DNA from: JAGRMG01 sp047975215 | GTDB lineage: Bacteria > Pseudomonadota > Alphaproteobacteria > Rhodobacterales > Rhodobacteraceae | Assembly (NCBI GenBank): GCA_047975215.1 | Contig: JBKEDD010000005.1 | Coordinates: 1-64,000, forward strand | Direction: 5' to 3' | Length of the DNA: 64,000 nt | Shown: positions 57,641 to 64,000 of the stretch, in pieces | Layout of the letters: every line of letters begins with the position of its first letter | How positions within the stretch are numbered: position 1 is the first letter of the stretch | Made by a program: the position numbers and the translations under genes | The notes under the pieces: model-generated | Seen by the model: the letters and a program-made list of their open reading frames with translations, nothing else | Told to the model about the DNA's origin: nothing | Databases searched by the model: none

Positions 57641-59389
57641 ATGTCCACCCCCGATACGATGGCCAGCCGTCGCAACCGGATGCTGAACCGTCTGTACGCG
57701 CGGCTCAGCCGGCGGCAGAAATCGGTGATCGGTTTCGTCTCGCAGCCCGAACCGCGCACCATCGGTAGTTTCGCCCGCGGTCGGCAGTTGATAGCCGGCA
57801 ACCTGCTGTTTGCCGGCTATCTGGTGGAATCCACCGACAGCGGGCTATGGGAGGTGGTTGCACCCAATGCGGCGTTCGACGACGAGCGGCACGGCTTTGC
57901 CTGGCTGGACGATCTGGCGGCGGTGGGCGACATGGCAGCGCGGCACAAGGCGCAGAAATGGCTGCTGGGCTGGATCGAACAGCACGGCCGCGGCACCGGC
58001 CCGGGCTGGACGCCCGACCTGACCGGACGGCGGGTGATCCGCTGGATCAACCACGCGCTGTTTCTTCTGCGCGGCCAGGAACGCGAGGCAAGCGATGCGT
58101 TCTTTCGGTCGCTGGCCAGCCAGTGCTGGTTTCTGGCCAAACGCTGGCACGGGGCCGCCCCCGGCCTGCCCCGGTTCGAGGCTCTGACTGGGTTGATCTA
58201 TGCCGGTCTCGCGCTTGAGGGGCGCGAGGAAATGGCCGACCCGGCGGTTCGGGCGCTGGCGCAGGAATGCGAGACGCAGATCGACGCAGAGGGCGGATTG
58301 CCGACGCGCAACCCCGAAGAACTGCTGCATGTCTTCACGCTTCTTTGCTGGGCCGCCGCGGCGCTGCACGAGGCCGGGCGCGGTACGGCGCATGCGCATG
58401 CGGCGGCAATCGAACGTATCGCGCCCACCCTGCGCACCCTGCGCCATGCGGATGGCGGGCTGGCCCGCTACCATGGCGGCGGCCGGGGGCTTGAGGGGCG
58501 GCTGGATCATGCGCTGGCCGCCAGCCATGTCCGGAACTGGCAGGCCACCGGTCTGGCCATGGGCTGTGCCCGGCTGTCGGCCCGGCGCACCAGTGTCATC
58601 ATCGACGCCAGCGCCCCGCCGACGGGCGCGGCGTCGGGCAATGCGCATGCCTCGACACTGGCGTTCGAACTCACCTCGGGGCGGCGGCCGCTGATCGTCA
58701 GTTGCGGGTCAGGCGCGTCCTTCGGGGTGGAATGGCGCCGGGCGGGGCGGGCGACGCCTTCGCATTCGACGCTTTGCCTGGATGGCTATTCAAGTGCCCG
58801 GCTGGCCGAACCCGAACGGGCCACCGGGCGCGAAGCACTGATCGAAGGGCCGCGCGATGTGCCCGTCGAGATGACGGACATGACCGACGGCATGCGGTTC
58901 CAGGGGGCGCATGACGGATATGTGCGCCATTTCGGGCTGACACATGCGCGCACGCTGGAACTGGCCTTTGACGGGCGCGGTCTGGCGGCCGAGGACATGC
59001 TTCTTGCGATGGACGATAGCGCCAGGCGCCGGTTCGACCGGGCGATGGATGCCAACCTGCTGGCCGGTATCGGGTTCGACATCCGTCTGCATCTGCACCC
59101 CGATGTGGATGCCGCGCTGGATCTGGGCGGCGCGGCGGTCTCCATGGCCCTGAAAAGCGGAGAGATCTGGGTATTCCGCCATGACGGCTCGGCCAAGCTG
59201 GCTTTGGAGCCGAGCGTCTATCTGGAAAAGGGACGCTTGAAGCCGCGTGCCTCGAAACAGATCGTTCTGAGCGGCCGCGCGATGGATTATGCGACACGTA
59301 TCGAATGGACGCTTTCGAAGGCGCATGACACCGCGGTCGCCGTTCGCGATCTGAACCGCGATGAACTGCCATTCGGTGAAGACGCCTGA
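57641..59389 (+). CDS. Heparinase II/III-family protein
   Basis: 582 aa. The N-terminal alpha-toroid part (LDDLAAVGDMAARHKAQKWLLGWIEQHGRG, WTPDLTGRRVIRWINHALFLLRG) and the beta-sandwich with the C-terminal YATRIEWTLSKAHDTAVAVRDL are those of heparinase II/III-like proteins conserved in Rhodobacterales between rsmB and purH. No signal peptide is evident, although related enzymes are exported lyases of acidic polysaccharides. A housekeeping cell-envelope role is likely but unproved. The ATG at 57641 has GAGAGG upstream. Confidence 0.85.
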   Translation: MSTPDTMASRRNRMLNRLYARLSRRQKSVIGFVSQPEPRTIGSFARGRQLIAGNLLFAGYLVESTDSGLWEVVAPNAAFDDERHGFAWLDDLAAVGDMAARHKAQKWLLGWIEQHGRGTGPGWTPDLTGRRVIRWINHALFLLRGQEREASDAFFRSLASQCWFLAKRWHGAAPGLPRFEALTGLIYAGLALEGREEMADPAVRALAQECETQIDAEGGLPTRNPEELLHVFTLLCWAAAALHEAGRGTAHAHAAAIERIAPTLRTLRHADGGLARYHGGGRGLEGRLDHALAASHVRNWQATGLAMGCARLSARRTSVIIDASAPPTGAASGNAHASTLAFELTSGRRPLIVSCGSGASFGVEWRRAGRATPSHSTLCLDGYSSARLAEPERATGREALIEGPRDVPVEMTDMTDGMRFQGAHDGYVRHFGLTHARTLELAFDGRGLAAEDMLLAMDDSARRRFDRAMDANLLAGIGFDIRLHLHPDVDAALDLGGAAVSMALKSGEIWVFRHDGSAKLALEPSVYLEKGRLKPRASKQIVLSGRAMDYATRIEWTLSKAHDTAVAVRDLNRDELPFGEDA

Positions 59390-59504
59390 TCCGGCCGCTG
59401 CCGTGCCCGCCCGCCCCGGTGAGCGCGACAAAACAGGCGGTTCTATCCCGCCCGCAATTGGACTATGCCGCGCCCAACCGATACCCGCTACAAAGGACCC
59501 CCCG

Positions 59505-61094
59505 ATGGCCGATCTTCACCCCCTGCGCCGCGCGCTTCTTTCCGTTTCCGACAAGACCGGGCTGGTCGAACTGGGCCGCGGGCTGGCCGCCCGCGGGGTC
59601 GAACTGCTGTCCACCGGCGGCACCGCGAAGGCGCTGCGCGAGGCCGGGCTCGAGGTGCGCGACGTGTCGGATGTGACGGGGTTCCCCGAAATGATGGATG
59701 GCCGCGTCAAGACACTGCACCCGATGGTTCACGGCGGACTTCTGGCGTTGCGTGACGATGCCGATCATGTGGCGGCGATGGAGCAACACGGCATCGGCGC
59801 GATCGACCTTCTTGTCGTCAACCTCTACCCGTTCGAGGAAACCGTTGCCCGGGGCGCGGATTGGGCCGAGTGCGTCGAGAACATAGACATCGGCGGCCCG
59901 GCGATGATCCGTGCGGCGGCCAAGAATCACGCCTTCGTGACCGTGCTCACCGATGTCGGGGATTATGAAAAGCTGCTGGGCGATCTCGATCAGCACGACG
60001 GCGCCACCTGCCCGAAATTCCGCAAGAAGCTGGCCGAGCGCGCCTTTGCCCGTACCGCCGCCTATGATGCCGCCGTGTCAACCTGGATGGCGGGTGCGAT
60101 CGGCGTCCACACACCGCGCCGCCGCGCCTTTGCCGGCACCCTGGCCCAGCCGCTGCGCTATGGTGAGAACCCGCATCAGCGGGCGGCGTTCTATGTGGAC
60201 GGATCGGGCCGCCCCGGCGTGGCGACGGCGGTGCAGCATCAGGGCAAGGAACTGAGCTACAACAACATCAACGACACCGACGCCGCGTTTGAACTGGTGG
60301 CCGAATTCGACCCCGCCGAGGGCCCCGCCTGCGCCATCATCAAGCATGCCAATCCCTGCGGCGTGGCGCGGGGCGAAACCCTGCTGGAAGCCTACAAGTC
60401 GGCCTTCGATTGCGACCGCACCAGCGCGTTTGGCGGTATCGTTGCGCTGAACCGGGCCCTTGACGGCGACACCGCGCGCGAGATCGCGGCCATCTTCACC
60501 GAGGTCGTGATCGCGCCCGGCGCGTCCGACGAGGCCCGCGAGGTGTTCGCCGCCAAAACGAACCTGCGCCTGCTGACCACCAAGGCGCTGCCCGATCCGC
60601 GCAAGGCCGGGCTGGTCTGGCGGCAGGTGTCGGGCGGGTTTCTGGTGCAGGACAAGGATGCCGGTCATATCGGCCCCGACGATCTGAAGGTGGTCACGAA
60701 ACTGGCGCCCAGCGCGGCGCAGATGCGCGACCTCCTGTTTGCCTGGAAAGTGGCCAAGCATGTGAAATCCAACGCCATCGTCTATGTCAGGGACGGCGCC
60801 ACCGTCGGTGTCGGCGCCGGCCAGATGAGCCGGGTGGACAGCGCGCTTATCGCGGCGAAGAAGGCCGAACGCATGGCGCAGACGCTTGGCCTGCCACAGC
60901 CGCTGACCATCGGTTCGGCGGTGGCCTCGGATGCGTTCTTTCCGTTTCCCGACGGTTTGATGGAAGCCGCCGCCGCCGGGGCGAGCTGCGTCATCCAGCC
61001 CGGCGGTTCGATGCGCGACGATGAGGTGATAGCGGCCGCAGACGAGGCCGGGCTGGCGATGGTATTCACCGGCATGCGCCATTTTCGGCACTGA
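59505..61094 (+). CDS. purH: Bifunctional AICAR transformylase / IMP cyclohydrolase
   Basis: 529 aa, the family's length. The N-terminal cyclohydrolase domain starts ALLSVSDKTGLVELGRGLAARGVELLSTGGTAKALREAG (with the KTG loop) and has VVNLYPFEETV; the C-terminal AICAR transformylase has AFVTVLTDVGDYEKLL, RYGENPHQRAAFY, IIKHANPCGVARGETLLEAY and SDAFFPFPDGLMEAAAAGASCVIQPGGSMRDDEVIAAADE. It carries out the last two steps of IMP synthesis. The lspA gene follows within seven bases, so co-transcription is likely. Confidence 0.97.
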   Translation: MADLHPLRRALLSVSDKTGLVELGRGLAARGVELLSTGGTAKALREAGLEVRDVSDVTGFPEMMDGRVKTLHPMVHGGLLALRDDADHVAAMEQHGIGAIDLLVVNLYPFEETVARGADWAECVENIDIGGPAMIRAAAKNHAFVTVLTDVGDYEKLLGDLDQHDGATCPKFRKKLAERAFARTAAYDAAVSTWMAGAIGVHTPRRRAFAGTLAQPLRYGENPHQRAAFYVDGSGRPGVATAVQHQGKELSYNNINDTDAAFELVAEFDPAEGPACAIIKHANPCGVARGETLLEAYKSAFDCDRTSAFGGIVALNRALDGDTAREIAAIFTEVVIAPGASDEAREVFAAKTNLRLLTTKALPDPRKAGLVWRQVSGGFLVQDKDAGHIGPDDLKVVTKLAPSAAQMRDLLFAWKVAKHVKSNAIVYVRDGATVGVGAGQMSRVDSALIAAKKAERMAQTLGLPQPLTIGSAVASDAFFPFPDGLMEAAAAGASCVIQPGGSMRDDEVIAAADEAGLAMVFTGMRHFRH

Positions 61095-61100
61095 GCCGTG

Positions 61101-61586
61101 ATGCGCCCGGGCGTTCTTTTCTGGGCCGCGCTGTCGGCCTTCCTGATCGACCAGATCGGCAAGTACATCGTGGTTCATGCGATGGAATTGTCGCGGCTGC
61201 GGGCCATCGACGTCTGGCCGCCCCTTCTGAACTTTCGCTATGGCGAGAACACGGGCATAAATTTCGGCCTGTTCGACGGCGGATCGGAGGTCGCGCGCTG
61301 GATCCTGATCGGGTTCTCGCTGCTGGTGTGCGCGGCGGTCTATGTCTGGGTGCGGCGCGGCCATCCCGGCTGGCGCATGCAGGCCAGTGCCGGGCTGCTG
61401 ATCGGTGGCGCGTTGGGCAATGTCGCCGACCGGCTGATCTACGGCTATGTGCTGGATTTCCTCAACATGTCCTGTTGCGGCATCGACAATCCGTTCGTGT
61501 TCAACCTGGGCGACGTGTTCATCTTTGCCGGTGCCGCCGGGCTGATCCTGTTCGATGCCGGCAGCCGGGAGAAAAAGGCCCCGTGA
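61101..61586 (+). CDS. lspA: Lipoprotein signal peptidase
   Basis: 161 aa with four membrane helices. The aspartyl protease dyad is clear: FRYGENTGINFGLFDG near residue 50 and GNVADRLIYGYVLDF (Asp of N-x-x-D and Asp of DF), plus NPFVFNLGDVFIFAG. It cuts the signal peptides of lipoproteins after Lgt has acted, which fits the nearby lipoprotein gene bamF. A GTG at 61098 just before the ATG at 61101 is an alternative start; the ATG is chosen. Confidence 0.95.
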   Translation: MRPGVLFWAALSAFLIDQIGKYIVVHAMELSRLRAIDVWPPLLNFRYGENTGINFGLFDGGSEVARWILIGFSLLVCAAVYVWVRRGHPGWRMQASAGLLIGGALGNVADRLIYGYVLDFLNMSCCGIDNPFVFNLGDVFIFAGAAGLILFDAGSREKKAP

Positions 61587-61638
61587 CCTGCGGCGGCAAA
61601 TGCGCTAAAAGCGCCCCAACAGGCAGGAGAGAGGGACC

Positions 61639-62151
61639 ATGAGGATCCCGGTGAGCATCATCATTCTGGCAGTGATCGCCATCGCGGGCTGTTCCAACAA
61701 GGGGCTGCGCGATCTTCGCGCGCCCGGAACCGGCCCCGACGAATTCATGATCCAGCCGGCCAAGCCGCTGACGCAACCGCCCGATTACGCGGTGTTGCCG
61801 CCGCCGACCCCGGGGGGCAGCAACATCACCGACCAGCATCCCGATGCCGACGCCGTCGCCGCGCTGGGCGGACGGCCCGACGCGCTGAACGCAACAGGCA
61901 TCCCCGCCTCGGACGGGGCGCTGGTGAGCGCGGCCAGCCGCAACGGCGTGGAACCCGGCGTTCGCGCCTCGCTGGCGCAGCAGGATGCCGATTTTCGCAA
62001 GCGCCAGACCCGCATGACCCGTTTCCGCCTGTTCCCGGTCGATCGTTACAGCCAGGCGTATCGCAAGCAGGCGCTCGATCCGTTCCGCCAGACCCAGGAG
62101 TTCCGCAACCGCGGGTTCGGTACGCCGACCTCGTCACCGGCGAAACCCTGA
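61639..62151 (+). CDS. bamF: DUF3035 lipoprotein (BamF)
   Basis: 170 aa. Lipobox (IAIAGC, Cys18) after a short leader (MRIPVSIIILAVIAIAGC). Then GLRDLRAPGTGPDEFMIQPAKPLTQPPDYAVLPPPTPGGSN, the diagnostic DUF3035 block, and a C-terminal basic helix (DADFRKRQTRMTRFRLFPVDRYSQAYRKQALDPFR). DUF3035 is annotated as BamF of the alphaproteobacterial outer-membrane assembly machine. ATG 61639 follows GGAGAGAGGG. It is placed between lspA and the M16 pair, a conserved order in related genomes as far as I know. Confidence 0.9.
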   Translation: MRIPVSIIILAVIAIAGCSNKGLRDLRAPGTGPDEFMIQPAKPLTQPPDYAVLPPPTPGGSNITDQHPDADAVAALGGRPDALNATGIPASDGALVSAASRNGVEPGVRASLAQQDADFRKRQTRMTRFRLFPVDRYSQAYRKQALDPFRQTQEFRNRGFGTPTSSPAKP

Positions 62152-62246
62152 TCGCTGCGTTACAATTCCGGTAATACTTGTGTCATGCGGCTTGAACCTC
62201 GCCATTCCGGGCGTAGGTTGGCCGGCACATGACCGGAGGATCGCGA

Positions 62247-63593
62247 ATGTTGCCCAAACCCCTGCTGGCCGCCGGCCTGCTGGCCGCTGCCGCCCTGCCT
62301 GCCGCGGGCGAGGGGCTTGACGATGCGGTGACCAGTTTCAGGCTGGACAACGGCATGCAGGTGGTCGTCATCGAGGATCACCGCGCCCCGGTCGTTCAGC
62401 AGATGGTCTGGTATCGTGCCGGATCGGCGGATGAGCCGAGAGGTGCCTCGGGTGTGGCGCATTTTCTGGAGCATCTTTTGTTCAAGGGCACCGACACAAT
62501 GGCGCCGGGCGAACTATCTGCGACGGTCGCGGCCAATGGCGGCAACGACAACGCGTTTACCAGCTATGACTATACCGCCTATTTCCAGCGCGTTGCCGCC
62601 GACCGGCTGGAACTGATGATGAAGATGGAATCCGACCGCATGGTCAACCTGCGGCTGGACGAAAGCGATATCGAGACCGAACGCAACGTGATCCTGGAGG
62701 AACGCAACCAGCGTACCGAAAACAACCCCCGCGCCCTGTTCGGCGAACAGATGAGCGCGGTACAGTACTACAATCACCGCTATGGCGTACCGGTGATCGG
62801 CTGGAAACACGAAATGGCGGCGCTGGATCTGCAAGACGCCCTGTCCTTCTACAGGACGTATTACGCGCCCAACAACGCCATCCTGGTGGTGTCGGGCGAT
62901 GTCGATCCGGCGGCGGTCAGGGTGCTGGCCGAACGCTATTACGGCGCGATCCCGGCCAATCCTGATTTGCCCGAGCGGGTGCGCGCATCCGAACCGCCCC
63001 AGACCGCCGCGCGCCACATGACGTTCAAGGATGCCCGTGTCGCCCAGCCCTATGTCAGCCGTTCGTACCTGGCCGCGGAACGTGACCCGGGTGCGCAGGA
63101 GAAGGCGGCGGCGCTCTATCTGCTGGCCGATATCCTGGGCAGCGGCACCACATCCTTCCTGGCCGAGCGGCTGCAATTCGACAAAAAGATAGCGGTCTAT
63201 ACCGGTGCCTTCTACAACGGCACTTCGCTGGACAAGACGACATTCGATATCGCGGTCGTGCCGCAGGAGGGCATCAGTCTGCAGGAGACCGAGGCGGCGC
63301 TGGACAGGGCGCTGGGCGATTTTCTGCGCGATGGCGTCGACCCCGAACAGCTTGAGCGGATCAAGCTGCAACTCAGAGCCGCGCAGATCTATCAGCTCGA
63401 CAATGTGGACGGGATCGGAAACCGCTATGGCGCGGCGCTGGCCGTCGGGCTGACGATAGAGGACGTTCGGGACTGGCCCGCGATACTTCAGGCGGTCACG
63501 GCCGAGGACATCATGGCGGCGGCCCGCGAGGTGCTGGTGCCCGAAACTTCGGTCACGGGCTGGCTGATGCGCGATCAGGAGATGACGCAATGA
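62247..63593 (+). CDS. M16-family zinc peptidase, catalytic partner
   Basis: 448 aa. GGAGG precedes ATG 62247, which starts a signal peptide (MLPKPLLAAGLLAAAALPAAGEG), so it is exported to the periplasm. The inverted zinc motif HxxEH is H72-F-L-E-H76 in ASGVAHFLEHLLFKGTDTM, and the third ligand Glu lies in ERNVILEERNQR. The C-terminal half has the usual M16 repeats (SRSYLAAERDPGAQEKAAALYLLADILGSGTTSFL). It is the active half of a two-gene M16 pair; the second gene lacks the motif. Confidence 0.93.
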   Translation: MLPKPLLAAGLLAAAALPAAGEGLDDAVTSFRLDNGMQVVVIEDHRAPVVQQMVWYRAGSADEPRGASGVAHFLEHLLFKGTDTMAPGELSATVAANGGNDNAFTSYDYTAYFQRVAADRLELMMKMESDRMVNLRLDESDIETERNVILEERNQRTENNPRALFGEQMSAVQYYNHRYGVPVIGWKHEMAALDLQDALSFYRTYYAPNNAILVVSGDVDPAAVRVLAERYYGAIPANPDLPERVRASEPPQTAARHMTFKDARVAQPYVSRSYLAAERDPGAQEKAAALYLLADILGSGTTSFLAERLQFDKKIAVYTGAFYNGTSLDKTTFDIAVVPQEGISLQETEAALDRALGDFLRDGVDPEQLERIKLQLRAAQIYQLDNVDGIGNRYGAALAVGLTIEDVRDWPAILQAVTAEDIMAAAREVLVPETSVTGWLMRDQEMTQ

Positions 63594-63658
63594 ACCGGGT
63601 GATCCGTCGGGGGGGCGACACGATGAAATGGGCGATGCGTCGGGAGGCGACACGATGA
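63590..63658 (+). CDS. Short linking ORF between the two M16 genes
   Basis: 22 codons, M-N-R-V-I-R-R-G-G-D-T-M-K and then WAMRREATR, highly basic. Its ATG (63590) overlaps the first peptidase stop (ATGA), and its TGA (63656-63658) overlaps the second peptidase ATG (63655) in the same way. It may be a translated linker coupling the two genes or just a leftover of the repeated start region; the peptide may have no own function. Confidence 0.45.
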   Translation: MNRVIRRGGDTMKWAMRREATR

Positions 63659-63660
63659 AA
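63601..63660 (+). repeat. Duplicated start region before the second M16 gene
   Basis: GATCCGTCGGGGGG then CGACACGATGAAA (63601-63628), and GATGCGTCGGGAGG then CGACACGATGAAA (63634-63660): two nearly equal copies of a ribosome site plus ATG-AAA. Only the second copy (with GGGAGG) leads into the peptidase; the first gives the short basic ORF. Confidence 0.75.
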
Positions 63661-64000
63661 CCGCTTCTGGCCCTTCTCGCCGCATGGCTGGTCGCGGCGG
63701 TTCCGGCCTGGGCCGGGATCGAGATAGAGGACGTGACATCGCCCGGCGGAGTGCATGCCTGGCTGGTGGAGGAACATTCGATCCCCTTCGTGGCGCTCGA
63801 GATTCGGTTTCGCGGCGGCACCTCGCTGGATGCAGAGGGCAAGCGGGGCGCCGTCAACCTGATGACGGCGCTGATCGAGGAAGGGGCCGGCGACATGGAT
63901 GCGCGCGCCTTCGCCAAGGCCCAGGAATCGCTGGCCGCCAGTTTCTCGTTCGGTTCCAGCGACGATTCGGTGTCGGTTTCGGCGCAGTTCCTGACCGAAA
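63655..64000 (+). CDS. M16-family peptidase-like protein, inactive-partner type, truncated by window end
   Basis: 115 codons seen. The signal peptide MKPLLALLAAWLVAAVPAWAG is followed by an M16 domain (EDVTSPGGVHAWLVEEHSIPFVALEIRFRGGTSLD, then RGAVNLMTALIEEGAGDMDA). At the place of the zinc motif HxxEH the sequence has no His/Glu pair, so this is the non-catalytic partner that forms a heterodimer with the preceding M16 enzyme, as in alphaproteobacterial pairs. A GGGAGG site lies eight bases before the ATG. Confidence 0.88.
   Translation, partial: MKPLLALLAAWLVAAVPAWAGIEIEDVTSPGGVHAWLVEEHSIPFVALEIRFRGGTSLDAEGKRGAVNLMTALIEEGAGDMDARAFAKAQESLAASFSFGSSDDSVSVSAQFLTE

Overview
The window is high-GC DNA (about two thirds G+C by eye) with the gene content of an alphaproteobacterium of the order Rhodobacterales (Roseobacter/Paracoccus type). 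Supporting signs are a complete alphaproteobacterial-type nosRZDFYLX cluster, a DUF1127 gene beside a LysR gene, DUF1674/SDHAF4 and NDUFS4-like mitochondrial-type genes, a DUF3035 (BamF) lipoprotein, an rnpB of alphaproteobacterial layout and a VPLPA-CTERM protein. Most of it is chromosomal core and transport genes; the mobile parts are one intact IS481-family element and one decayed integrative element at a tRNA-Arg gene.

Layout. 1-6 kb: truncated EamA transporter, LysE/ArgO exporter divergent from an ArgP-type LysR regulator, nitroreductase, an unknown gene, yebC, SLC13 permease. 6.3-15.7 kb: minus-strand nitrous-oxide reductase operon, led by a small DUF2946-like ORF that overlaps nosR and preceded by FNR/NnrR-type sites. 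16.2-23.6 kb: dipeptide ABC transporter (dppA, M24 peptidase, dppBCDF) and a class I glutamine amidotransferase. 23.6-31.2 kb: YbaY-META protein, second SLC13 permease, second EamA transporter, YmdB-like phosphoesterase, a Tpa1-like 2OG oxygenase, fthC and mgtE. 31.2-35.3 kb: guanine deaminase with a structured leader, an 8-oxoguanine deaminase gene broken by an in-frame TGA, a HisN-type phosphatase and an XRE regulator. 35.7-42.7 kb: quinone oxidoreductase, LysR, DUF1127, Bax-inhibitor-1 protein and two adenylate-forming ligases flanking rpmG. 42.7-50.9 kb: rnpB, amidase, excalibur-type lipoprotein, gatA/gatC, MFS transporter, IS481-family element, P1 peptidase, SDR. 51-64 kb: pyrF, tRNA-Ala(CGC), VPLPA-CTERM protein, uvrB, NDUFS4-like gene, tRNA-Arg(TCT) with an integrase relic, sdhAF4, rsmB-like, heparinase-like, purH, lspA, bamF and a pair of M16 peptidases, the second cut by the window end.

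How genes work together. The nos genes form one unit: NosR (electron donation and maturation), NosZ (catalysis), NosDFY plus NosL (copper-sulfur centre assembly) and NosX/ApbE (flavinylation of NosR). The peptidase inside the dpp operon fits uptake followed by hydrolysis of proline-containing peptides. Guanine and 8-oxoguanine deaminases stand convergently as a purine-salvage pair, one of them damaged. I did not find a clear new defence or biosynthetic system. The best unexplained signals are (a) a composite FNR-like element shared by the nos and uvrB upstream regions, (b) a hairpin abutting the guanine-deaminase Shine-Dalgarno, (c) an IS inserted exactly at a stop codon so that one CTAG ends two converging frames, (d) a tRNA-Arg integrase relic between two 18-bp repeats, and (e) a 22-codon ORF linking two M16 genes by ATGA overlaps at both ends.
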